Assembly: GCA_964440345.1 (NCBI GenBank)
Contig: CAYTSA010000049.1
Coordinates: 1-26,547 of the forward strand
Reading direction: 5' to 3'
From: CAYTSA01 sp964440345
GTDB taxonomy: Bacteria; Desulfobacterota; Desulfovibrionia; Desulfovibrionales; Desulfovibrionaceae
Length of the DNA stretch: 26,547 nt
Shown here: positions 13,926 to 20,825 of the stretch, one piece after another
Layout of the letters: the number at the start of each line of letters is the position of its first letter
Position numbering within the stretch: position 1 is the stretch's first letter
The notes under the pieces: model-generated
The model's input: the letters and a program-made list of their open reading frames with translations, nothing else
Told to the model about the DNA's origin: nothing
Databases searched by the model: none
Translations under genes and position numbers: made by a program

Positions 13926-16184
13926 ATGCTCCGCTTGTTGCTTCTCTTTATCATCTGTGCGTTTTTTGTCGGCCCTGCCAACGCGGCCGTGAACACCGCA
14001 GACCCGGTCTCTCCAGTCAAGCTCATCTTTATCCACCATTCCTGTGGAGAAAACTGGCTGGCGGACCCAGACCAGTGGGAGCAGCACCAGGGAGGCGGCC
14101 TGGGCCAGACCATAATGGAGCACAACTACTTTGTCTCTGACACAAACTATGGCTGGGGGCCCAACAACATAGGCGACAGCACCGACATCGGCTTTTGGTG
14201 GGACTGGTTCCGCGGCTCCAACCGAGCCACATACATGCAGGCGCTGTACACGGAATATGACCAGCACCCCAGCGCGTTTGCAAGCGAGCCTGTCTACTAT
14301 TCCCGGCTGAACCAGGACCCGGGAGGGGAAAACTCCATCATCATGTTCAAATCCTGCTACCCCAACTCCAACCTGGGAGGCTCGCCAAGCGACGCAGCAA
14401 CAACGGGCAGCAACCCCCTGCGCGGGCAGGACAGCTACTCTCAATACCACACCGTGGCCAACGCCAAGGGAATATACAATGATCTGCTGGAGTATTTCGC
14501 CACCCGGCAGGACAAACTGTTTATCGCCGTTACTCAACCGCCGCTGTTGCAATCGGACACCACGACGCCCCAAGCGGCCAACGCCCGTGCGCTGACGAAC
14601 TGGCTGGTCAACGACTGGCTGGACAACTACTCCCACAACAACGTGCAGGTCTTCGATTTTTTCAATGTACTTACTTCTAACGGCGGCAACTTTTCCACCA
14701 ACGACATGGGCCAAGTTTCTGGCAACCACCACAGATACTACAACGGTGCTGTGGAGCACCTCCAAACTGTAAGCAGCAACGTGGCCGCTTATCCAGAAGG
14801 CGGTTGGGATTCGCACCCGTCCGCAGCCGGCAACAAGAAAGCCGCCTCGGAGTTCGGCTCGCTCATAAACATATACTACCACTGCTGGCAAGGCTCAGGC
14901 GATTGCCCGCTGGGAAGCGGTCCCCAGCCGCAAAAATCTACAGACATACCCGCCGTGCGGAGCCTTCTGCTGGCTGAAGACAAGCAAACTCCTTCCGAAG
15001 GGGTGTTGCGGTCTTCCGACCTTGTCTATCAAGGCGCTTTCGCCTATCCAACAGCAGAGGAATGGACCTACAGCGGCCAAGCTATGGCTTACTACCCCAG
15101 TGGCGACCCCTCCGGCGAGGATGACGGCTATCCTGGCTCTTTGTTCGCTGGCGGCAGCATGAACGACGAAACCGGCGACCTGGTTGGCGAAATCGACATC
15201 CCCGCGCCGGTGTCTGCAGACAACTTCGCATCCCTGCCCACAGCCAGAGTTTTACAGTCCCTTACAGATATTACAGGCGGCATAAAAGACAACTGCACAT
15301 ACAATGAAGAATGCATCTACCGGGATATGGACGGCTTGGCGTACCTCCCCTCTATCGACAAAGTCATCTGGAATCTGAACGACTGGTACAACACGAGCGC
15401 CTACGACCAGGACTCGCTGGGTTGGAGCGATACAGACCTGTCCAACGCCCAGGGCGCATGGCACATAGGCCCTCGCGGCAACGAGGTGTATCACGTCGCC
15501 AAATCGTGCGACTATCTTTTCCTGGCCCCGCAAAGCTTTGCTGACACACACCTGGGGGGCATGCGGCTGATCGCCGGCAATACCCGTAACGCCGGGGCCA
15601 ACGGCGGCTCCCAGGGCCCCACGCTGTATGCATCGGCCCCATGGAATTACAGCCCGCAGCCTAACCCCGGCCAGGCCATCGACGCCTTGGCGCTGCTCTA
15701 CTACCGGGAGCGCGTGAATTGCGTGTGGGACGAATGGCCAGACATCAATGAATCCCCAACAGCCGGCCAATGCGATTTCCCTGACTATCGCGGCAACGAC
15801 CACTGGCGGGGCGGCGCCTGGATAGACCTGAACGGCAAGGCCGGCATCATCATTGTGGGCCGCAAAGGGTTGGGCGACAACTGCTATGCGGACACGGAAT
15901 GCGGCGACGCCTGCGACGATTCCCAAGGCTACCACGCGTATCCTTACCAGCCCCAGATGCTCTTTTACGATCCGCAGGATATCGTTGACGTCATTTCAGA
16001 TGCTGTGGACCCCTGGACTGTTTTACCGGCGGAGACGTACAGCCTGGAAAGCCATTTTTTCAACCCAGGCTGCGCCTCGGCTGGAGCGGTGGCCTATGAC
16101 GAGAGCCGGGGTATAGTTTACGTGGCTGAACAGGAGGCCGGGCCGTACGGAGAAACTGCGGTGCACGTCTGGAAAGTGCAGTAG
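13926..16184 (+). CDS. Secreted two-domain protein: SGNH-hydrolase-like half plus second uncharacterised half
   Basis: A 752-residue exported protein. The signal peptide MLRLLLLFIICAFFVGPANA is cleaved at ANA-A. Residues about 30-325 look like an SGNH/GDSL-type esterase: a block-I-like serine (S39 in FIHHSCGENWL), a middle IAVTQPPL strand, VFDFFNVL, and a closing WDSHPSAAG near residue 294 that would supply Asp and His. A short segment, AVRSLLLAEDKQ (about residue 342), then leads into a second half of about 400 residues with repeated DLVYQGAFAYP, YRDMDGLAYLPSIDKVIWNL, GAVAYDESRGIVYVAEQE motifs. These suggest a beta-propeller-type domain, with several Cys-rich acidic patches that could bind calcium or form disulfides. 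Start choice: the ATG at 13926 follows CAGGAGG; the frame opens upstream at 13860 without a signal peptide. Substrate unknown. Confidence 0.75.
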   Translation: MLRLLLLFIICAFFVGPANAAVNTADPVSPVKLIFIHHSCGENWLADPDQWEQHQGGGLGQTIMEHNYFVSDTNYGWGPNNIGDSTDIGFWWDWFRGSNRATYMQALYTEYDQHPSAFASEPVYYSRLNQDPGGENSIIMFKSCYPNSNLGGSPSDAATTGSNPLRGQDSYSQYHTVANAKGIYNDLLEYFATRQDKLFIAVTQPPLLQSDTTTPQAANARALTNWLVNDWLDNYSHNNVQVFDFFNVLTSNGGNFSTNDMGQVSGNHHRYYNGAVEHLQTVSSNVAAYPEGGWDSHPSAAGNKKAASEFGSLINIYYHCWQGSGDCPLGSGPQPQKSTDIPAVRSLLLAEDKQTPSEGVLRSSDLVYQGAFAYPTAEEWTYSGQAMAYYPSGDPSGEDDGYPGSLFAGGSMNDETGDLVGEIDIPAPVSADNFASLPTARVLQSLTDITGGIKDNCTYNEECIYRDMDGLAYLPSIDKVIWNLNDWYNTSAYDQDSLGWSDTDLSNAQGAWHIGPRGNEVYHVAKSCDYLFLAPQSFADTHLGGMRLIAGNTRNAGANGGSQGPTLYASAPWNYSPQPNPGQAIDALALLYYRERVNCVWDEWPDINESPTAGQCDFPDYRGNDHWRGGAWIDLNGKAGIIIVGRKGLGDNCYADTECGDACDDSQGYHAYPYQPQMLFYDPQDIVDVISDAVDPWTVLPAETYSLESHFFNPGCASAGAVAYDESRGIVYVAEQEAGPYGETAVHVWKVQ

Positions 16185-16219
16185 AACAGCGAGATCGCAG
16201 TTTTTACTTTCACTTTATA

Positions 16220-16258
16220 AAGCCTTGAAAAACTCCAGAGCTGAGTTTTTCAAGGCTT
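16220..16258. terminator. Perfect 16-bp stem-loop downstream of the SGNH-like gene
   Basis: AAGCCTTGAAAAACTC and its exact complement flank a 7-base loop, 35 bp after the stop codon. The descending arm carries TTTTT inside the stem rather than after it, so it is an atypical terminator, possibly working in both directions between converging genes. Confidence 0.55.
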
Positions 16259-16317
16259 ATTGTTGGCAGCGCATTTTCGCGTTGAGACAACGCCCGCACC
16301 TGAAAAAATTTTCAATT

Positions 16318-16381
16318 GTTTCAGGAAAATGCATAAGAGCATCTAAACATTTTCAATATTAAAATGCTCTAAAATGCTCTA
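16318..16381. repeat. AT-rich AGAGCAT/ATGCTCT intergenic repeat
   Basis: One AGAGCAT (near 16337) is followed by two ATGCTCT copies within a direct repeat of AAATGCTCTA, ending at the stop of the STAS gene. CATTTTCAATATTAAAATG also folds locally. Alternative hairpins exclude one another. It may act as the minus-strand terminator for the STAS cassette. Confidence 0.4.
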
Positions 16382-16810
16382 ATCGAAATACGCCACCGCA
16401 GCGTTAACACTGTTGAACACTTTGAACACTGTAATCAGCTGCGTGATTTCCAAAACATGTTTTACGCTGCTCGATAAACAGCAGAGAACGAGCTCTTCGC
16501 CCCGGTTTTTCGTGGCAACGTAGCCGGACACCAGTTCGCCGATCATGGAGGAGTCCACTCTGGTAACATTGGCCATGTCCACCACTACCTTGCGAATGCC
16601 TTGGTCCAGAACATTTTGCACGGCAGAATGGAACTCGATGTCGCCAATACCAATGGTGAACTCTCCGCTCATATGCAGGATAGCTACGTCCCCCCGCTTC
16701 TCTGTGGAGATGGAGGAGGCGTGGGCGGCGTCATTGGCAAGCAAAGAGCTGACGAAAAACATGGAGCTTAACGAAGCTGTGGTCAAAAAAAAGAAATGTC
16801 TTCGATTCAT
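16379..16810 (-). CDS. STAS-domain protein with a Tat-like export signal
   Basis: About 143 residues. The C-terminal 100 residues form a STAS domain of the anti-sigma-factor-antagonist type: DVAILHMSGEFTIGIG, KVVVDMANVTRVDSSMIGEL and a terminal helix. D86-S87-S88 aligns with the DSSG phospho-acceptor motif of SpoIIAA. What is odd is the N-terminus: MNRRHFFFLTTASLSSMFFVSSLLANDAAHA has twin arginines followed by x-F-F, a hydrophobic core and an AHA-S cleavage site, so the protein appears to be exported, whereas STAS antagonists act in the cytoplasm. Start choice: ATG at 16810 preceded by AAGG at seven bases; an upstream in-frame ATG at 16849 would add 13 polar residues and still leave the signal. 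It is the last gene of the tail-collar cassette, 51 bp after the DUF6916-like gene. Confidence 0.8.
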   Translation of the reverse strand: MNRRHFFFLTTASLSSMFFVSSLLANDAAHASSISTEKRGDVAILHMSGEFTIGIGDIEFHSAVQNVLDQGIRKVVVDMANVTRVDSSMIGELVSGYVATKNRGEELVLCCLSSSVKHVLEITQLITVFKVFNSVNAAVAYFD

Positions 16811-16861
16811 GGCGGCGCCTTTTGTTTGTGTGTTGCCTTCAGTAAGCATTCCAAAGCAGTG

Positions 16862-17176
16862 TTACGTAAATACGCTTTCAAACAGCGCGCCGCGTTCGTC
16901 TGGTTGCATGGAAACCAGAAACAACTCCATGCTCCCCATGGCGTCATTCTCCAGCCGATAGATGCGCTGGGGAAGGTACAGCCCCTCGGGACCAGAAAAA
17001 AGCAGGGAGAAAGGAGTCCTGTTCTTATAGGTCATATGCTCCAGAGTCAGATCGGTTACCTTCGCGAGCACAAGCGTTACTGTTTCCAGCAGGGGGTCAA
17101 GCTCTGGATGCAGCAAAAATTCTTCTCCCTGCCTGGGCAGAAAGTCATCGATAGCAACCTTGCCAAGATCAATCAC
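16862..17176 (-). CDS. DUF6916-like small protein of the tail-collar cassette
   Basis: A 104-residue protein with the pattern of DUF6916: an N-terminal FLPRQGEEFLLHPELDPLLETVTLVLAKV segment, then TPFSLLFSGPEGLYLPQRIYRLENDAMGSMELFLVSM and a terminal ALFESVF. From memory, DUF6916 proteins are encoded next to phage tail-collar (microcystin-dependent-protein-like) genes, which is what is found here. No signal peptide and no known activity. The GTG start overlaps the GNAT stop (GTGA), so the two are translationally coupled, with GGAG just ahead. It may be a structural or chaperone partner of the collar proteins (inference). Confidence 0.78.
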   Translation of the reverse strand: MIDLGKVAIDDFLPRQGEEFLLHPELDPLLETVTLVLAKVTDLTLEHMTYKNRTPFSLLFSGPEGLYLPQRIYRLENDAMGSMELFLVSMQPDERGALFESVFT

Positions 17177-17766
17177 GAGAGCTCCAAAATTTCACCTTCA
17201 GGTATGGCGCCGACTGCGCCGGCTCTTTCCAGCTGGCTTGGCCGCCATTCCAACAGGTAGTAGACGCCGTTTTCCCCGGCGACGCGAAACCCCAGCCTTT
17301 TATAGAGCCGCAGGGCCGGATTGTAACGCTCCACGTGGATGGAAACGGACATGGACTTGTTAGCCGCAAAGGTCTGCAAATCCCGTAGCAGACCCCCGCC
17401 TATGCCCTGGTTGTAGAACTGCGGGGCCAGGGCAATGTCCATGATGCGCAAGTCTGCGTCAGTCATATGCAGATACAACCGGCCGGCGGGTTTGCCCTGG
17501 TGCAGAATGATCTCGTACGTGGCGGCCTCATAATGCGTGAAGTAGTGCACATGCTGGGCATAGAACTGCTGCTGCAGAAAAGCATGCTTCTGCTCGTCCG
17601 TCCAGTGCGCTATCTGCGCCAGTTCCGGCGCCCGGGCTGCAGAGTACACAAGCAAAAGAAAATCAGCGTCTGAAGCCTTAACCGGCCGCAACTCCACGTC
17701 CGGATCAGAAGGGGCAACAAGCCCGGGCCCGGGATCGGGCCAGTCGAGTGCTCCCATAGCGCCCAC
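17173..17766 (-). CDS. GNAT-family N-acetyltransferase
   Basis: A 197-residue (or 194-residue) acetyltransferase. The GNAT core begins at VELRPVKASDADFLLLVY, with ADLRIMDIALAPQFYNQGIGGGLLRDL giving the acetyl-CoA pyrophosphate loop (Q-x-x-G-I-G-G) and ERYNPALRLYKRLGFRV the motif B helix. The first 20 residues are proline-rich. The acceptor substrate is not identifiable. The GTG at 17766 shares one base with the TAG of the upstream collar gene; an ATG three codons later (17757) is also possible. Placement inside the tail-collar cassette suggests that it modifies a cassette product, for example an N-terminus or lysine of the collar or DUF6916-like protein (inference). Confidence 0.9.
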   Translation of the reverse strand: MGAMGALDWPDPGPGLVAPSDPDVELRPVKASDADFLLLVYSAARAPELAQIAHWTDEQKHAFLQQQFYAQHVHYFTHYEAATYEIILHQGKPAGRLYLHMTDADLRIMDIALAPQFYNQGIGGGLLRDLQTFAANKSMSVSIHVERYNPALRLYKRLGFRVAGENGVYYLLEWRPSQLERAGAVGAIPEGEILELS

Positions 17767-18209
17767 TACGAACGGGGTGGATAATAGCCAGTAAGGGCAA
17801 TAATGAAATTCACTGTTGCATACGGCGGCATGACAGACACGGACTGTTGCCCGCCAGAGGGGCTGGAGGCCGCCATAGCCGACGCTGTCCCCACCTCAGG
17901 CTGCGGATCGTCCTCCGTGGTGACGCCTGTAACCACGTCTGTAGCCGGGATATTTGTGGTTTCGCTTCCGCCCATGTCGCCTATTCGTCTGGTCGTAAGG
18001 CCGGGTCCGCGGCCCTGGTGCACGGGCGCGCGGCCGCGCATGTCCGGCAGGTTGAAAATTGTACGGCCGTCCCCGCCGTATGTGACGCCCAGAAGGGAGT
18101 AAAGCACATCGTTTTGTTGAATGCTCATCGACTGACCGTCGCAATAGGCATAATTCTGGGGAACAAAATTAAACCCAACCATCTTTATTTCGCCGATATA
18201 AGGATCCAT
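17766..18209 (-). CDS. Phage tail-collar domain protein (MdpB-like), second copy
   Basis: A 147-residue protein whose first half is a tail-collar domain: GEIKMVGFNFVPQNYAYCDGQ, LYSLLGVTYGGDGRTIFNLPDMRGR, PVHQG and GLTTR. The second half is a Ser/Ala-rich stretch with TTEDDPQPEV, ending in MPPYATVNFIIALTGYYPPR, the usual C-terminal strand of the family. Related microcystin-dependent proteins form small surface or secreted structures, but their function is not settled. No signal peptide. The ATG is preceded by AGGAG. It is about 70% identical, without gaps, to the gene just upstream, so the pair arose by duplication. It is coupled to the GNAT gene by a one-base overlap. Confidence 0.92.
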   Translation of the reverse strand: MDPYIGEIKMVGFNFVPQNYAYCDGQSMSIQQNDVLYSLLGVTYGGDGRTIFNLPDMRGRAPVHQGRGPGLTTRRIGDMGGSETTNIPATDVVTGVTTEDDPQPEVGTASAMAASSPSGGQQSVSVMPPYATVNFIIALTGYYPPRS

Positions 18210-18284
18210 GATTCACTCCTGTAAAGAGACGTTGCAATCTGCTGCACCATAATATCATCCCAATCATCTACGGCACAGGGGCAA

Positions 18285-18728
18285 TTAAGACCTATTGGGA
18301 TAGACCCCGGACAAGGCGATAACGAAACTCACAGTGGTGAAGGGAGGCATAGCCGCGACGCTCTGCGCTCCCTCGGCTGGGCTCGCAGCGCTCAAGGCAG
18401 AAGCTGTCTGCACTTCCGGTTGGGGATCATCCTCTGTCGTCACCTGGGTCACAACGTTGGCAACCGGGATGGAAACGGACTCGGCTCCCCCGGTATTGCC
18501 CACGGTGCGGGTTGTCAGCCCCGGGCCGCTACCCTGGTGAACAGGAATGCGCCCGCGCATATCCGGCAAGTTGAAGGACGTGTAACCTTGCCCTCCGTAC
18601 TGGTTCCCCAGCAGGGAGTACAACGCCTGATTCTGGTTGACAGACATGGATTGACCGTCACAGAAAGCATAATACTGGGGGGCATAATTGAAACCAACCA
18701 TTTTAATCTCGCCGTAAAAAGGATCCAT
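18285..18728 (-). CDS. Phage tail-collar domain protein (MdpB-like), first copy
   Basis: A 147-residue paralogue of the next gene. It has the same collar blocks (GEIKMVGFNYAPQYYAFCDGQ, LYSLLGNQYGGQGYTSFNLP, DMRGRIPVHQG), the same TTEDDPQPEV insert and the same MPPFTTVSFVIALSGVYPNR ending. Start choice: the frame begins with a TTG at 18734, but the ATG at 18728 has GGAG six bases upstream and gives exactly the same length as the paralogue. It is the first gene of the five-gene minus-strand cassette and is followed by 75 bp of spacer without an obvious terminator. It has no other tail genes nearby, so it is not part of a prophage in this window. Confidence 0.92.
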   Translation of the reverse strand: MDPFYGEIKMVGFNYAPQYYAFCDGQSMSVNQNQALYSLLGNQYGGQGYTSFNLPDMRGRIPVHQGSGPGLTTRTVGNTGGAESVSIPVANVVTQVTTEDDPQPEVQTASALSAASPAEGAQSVAAMPPFTTVSFVIALSGVYPNRS

Positions 18729-18768
18729 GGGCAACTCCAGGAAAAGGTTATTTGCTCAGTTACCGTAA

Positions 18769-18796
18769 TCTCTACCCTTATTTTCGCGGCTGTCAA
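18769..18796 (-). promoter_or_regulatory. Putative promoter of the tail-collar cassette
   Basis: On the minus strand a perfect TTGACA (18796-18791) is followed after 16 bp by TAGAGA (18774-18769, 3/6). It lies about 40 bp ahead of the first collar gene, in the divergent region shared with the NHL lipoprotein gene. Confidence 0.42.
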
Positions 18797-18810
18797 TACA
18801 CTACCTGTGC

Positions 18811-18839
18811 TTGACCCGCCAACCCGGCTGCAGTACCAA
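18811..18839 (+). promoter_or_regulatory. Weak candidate promoter of the NHL lipoprotein gene
   Basis: TTGACC (18811-18816, 5/6) and TACCAA (18834-18839, 3/6) lie 17 bp apart on the plus strand, back-to-back with the cassette promoter. Confidence 0.3.
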
Positions 18840-18876
18840 TTGAAACATCATATACCTTCAGCTTCTGGAGAACGCC

Positions 18877-19815
18877 ATGAACCGACGTTTATTCATTCGA
18901 CTGAGCGCTGTAAGCGCCTTTGCCGTTGGCCTGCCCGGCTGCCTGAACGACAGCTCCGGAAGCAGTAAAGAACCCACACTGATCATCGGCGACAAAAAAA
19001 TGGTCTACAGCGCGGACGGGAATATCTTCGTGGTTCGGCCGGCTGACAGCGCCATAGACAAGGTCACGCCAGAAGGAGAGGTCATCTGGACACTGGGCGA
19101 ATACGGCCAGGATCCTGGTGATGTGAGCTACCCCATGGACATAGCCACAGGACCCAACAAACGGCTCTACATTTGTGACCACGGACAGTCCCAGATTGAA
19201 GTCTATGACGTAAACGGGCTCTACATCGGCACGTTTGGAGACGGTCTGTTGCGATCTCCCCAGGACATAGCCGTGGGCCCTGACGGCAACCTGTACGTGG
19301 CCGACAGCCTGGCCCACGAAATAGAAGTATTCTCGCCAGATGGCGCGCTGGTGCGCACCATCGGACAGTTCGGCCTTGACGGTTCAAGCCTTAACTGCCC
19401 CCGCTCCCTGGCCATTGGCCCGGACCAGGACCTGCACGTGGTGGACTCTGGCAACAGCCGCATACAGGTCTATGATCTGCAGGGCGTCTACATTCGCAGC
19501 TACGGCGCCTTTGGCGACGGTAAAGACCAGTTCCACATGCCCTCGGCTATCACTATTGACGATGAAGACTACAGCTTCGTGGCGGACAGCTACGACTCCT
19601 CCATCCACATTTTCACCCCAGATGGCACAGTGGAAGACGTGTTTACGCCGGCATTCCCAGATGGGTCCACAGCACAGCCCATCTTCATTACCTTCACGCC
19701 GGACGGAGAACTCTACGTGCAGGCAAATAAAGGCTATGACGAGGACGAAGCCTCCCCGCCGGCTGAGCAGCCCCCCGCCCAGGAGCCGAAGCAGCAGGGA
19801 GCCTTCTCTGTGTAG
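18877..19815 (+). CDS. NHL-repeat beta-propeller lipoprotein
   Basis: A 312-residue exported protein. The N-terminus MNRRLFIRLSAVSAFAVGLPGC has twin arginines, a hydrophobic stretch and a lipobox-like LPGC with C22 as the lipidation site; proline at the -2 position is unusual. Residues about 50-275 contain four to six NHL-type repeats of the form P-x-D-I-A-x-G-P-x-x-x-L-Y-V-A-D-S (YPMDIATGPNKRLYICDHG, SPQDIAVGPDGNLYVADS, CPRSLAIGPDQDLHVVDSG, MPSAITIDDEDYSFVADS), each followed by IxVY/F. This predicts a six-bladed propeller for protein or carbohydrate binding. The C-terminus is a Pro/Glu-rich tail. GGAG lies six bases before the ATG. It is divergent from the tail-collar cassette and may be related to it (inference). 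Confidence 0.9.
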   Translation: MNRRLFIRLSAVSAFAVGLPGCLNDSSGSSKEPTLIIGDKKMVYSADGNIFVVRPADSAIDKVTPEGEVIWTLGEYGQDPGDVSYPMDIATGPNKRLYICDHGQSQIEVYDVNGLYIGTFGDGLLRSPQDIAVGPDGNLYVADSLAHEIEVFSPDGALVRTIGQFGLDGSSLNCPRSLAIGPDQDLHVVDSGNSRIQVYDLQGVYIRSYGAFGDGKDQFHMPSAITIDDEDYSFVADSYDSSIHIFTPDGTVEDVFTPAFPDGSTAQPIFITFTPDGELYVQANKGYDEDEASPPAEQPPAQEPKQQGAFSV

Positions 19816-19865
19816 CGCCGGCCGTCCTTGCCCTTGGGGGCCCTTTTCCGTATGCTTCCAATGAT

Positions 19866-20825
19866 ATGGAAACTTCTGCGCCTGCACACGCGGCCCGCCC
19901 GTTTCTTGACCGCTATTTGGAGCACTGCATCGCGGTCAAGGGGCTGGCGGACAAGACAGTGAACGCCTACGCTGAGGACCTTGCTGGTCTGCTGACGTTT
20001 CTGGAAGACCGAAACGCGGCTATTGCCGACGTCACCGAGGATACGCTGTTCCTTTACCTGATGCATCTGCGCAAGGAGCGGGACCTTTCATCCCGGTCCC
20101 TGGCGCGGCATATTTCCTCTTTGCGCGGTTTTTTTGCCTTTGTCGAAGATGCAGGGGGCGTCCCCGCAGACCCAGCCGCGTATCTGGAATCTCCAAAGCT
20201 GCCCAAAAAGCTGCCCACTGTGCTCTCCCCAGCGGAAGTAACCGCCATTCTGGAGCAGCCAGACCTGCACTCCCGGCTGGGCTTTCGGGACCGGACCATG
20301 CTGGAGCTGCTCTACGCGGCCGGGCTTCGCGTCTCTGAGTTGGTGCACATGCGCCCCCTGGATTACGATCCTTTCACCGGCCTGCTTCGCGTTTTCGGCA
20401 AAGGCGCCAAGGAGCGCATCGTCCCGCTGCACCCAGCAGCCCAGGAGTTTTTGACAACCTACATTGACAACTGGAGACCAGACTTCAAGCCTGTGGAGGA
20501 CTACAGCTTCCTTAACCGCTCTGGAAAAGGCCTCTCCCGCCAGGCTGTGTGGAAAAACGTGATCCGCTACGCCCGGGCGGCCGGCATACGCCAGGACATA
20601 TCGCCCCACGTCTTTCGGCACTCCTTTGCCACCCACCTGCTGGATGGCGGGGCAGACCTGCGCGCCGTGCAAACCCTGCTGGGCCACGCCGACGTAAGCA
20701 CCACTGAGATATACACCCACGTGCAGACTGCCGCACTGCAACGAATGCACAAACAGTTTCATCCCCGGTCCTCCATTCATCCCGGGGCAAAGTCCCGCCA
20801 GCGCGCCACAGGAAGAAAGAGCTGA
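19866..20825 (+). CDS. xerD: Tyrosine site-specific recombinase XerD-type
   Basis: A 319-residue tyrosine recombinase of the chromosome-dimer-resolution type. Residues about 11-100 are the SAM-like N-terminal DNA-binding domain. The catalytic set is complete: R155 (GLRVSEL), K179 (GKGAKE), H248-xx-R251 (HVFRHSFATHLL), H274 (LLGHADVSTT) and nucleophile Y283 (EIYTHV). It acts with a partner at dif sites with FtsK in related bacteria. The C-terminus carries about 20 extra basic residues beyond the usual end. The start is the ATG at 19866, with no strong ribosome-binding site; nearby ATGs at 19852 and 19861 are out of frame. Its stop overlaps the next start by one base (TGATG), coupling it to the CCA-enzyme gene. 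No mobile-element genes surround it, so a housekeeping Xer is more likely than a phage integrase. Confidence 0.9.
   Translation: METSAPAHAARPFLDRYLEHCIAVKGLADKTVNAYAEDLAGLLTFLEDRNAAIADVTEDTLFLYLMHLRKERDLSSRSLARHISSLRGFFAFVEDAGGVPADPAAYLESPKLPKKLPTVLSPAEVTAILEQPDLHSRLGFRDRTMLELLYAAGLRVSELVHMRPLDYDPFTGLLRVFGKGAKERIVPLHPAAQEFLTTYIDNWRPDFKPVEDYSFLNRSGKGLSRQAVWKNVIRYARAAGIRQDISPHVFRHSFATHLLDGGADLRAVQTLLGHADVSTTEIYTHVQTAALQRMHKQFHPRSSIHPGAKSRQRATGRKS

Noticed and set aside
13785..14891. 368-codon minus-strand frame opposite the SGNH-like gene
   Set aside because: The plus-strand gene has a signal peptide, strong ribosome-binding site and hydrolase motifs; the antisense frame has none.
17766..18728. 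Prophage remnant based on tail-collar genes
   Set aside because: No other phage genes are nearby; MdpB-like collar genes with GNAT and DUF6916 partners are known as stand-alone sets.
19866..20825. Phage integrase with a nearby attachment site
   Set aside because: Sequence is XerD-like, coupled to a housekeeping gene, and no att-type direct repeats or tRNA gene adjoin it.
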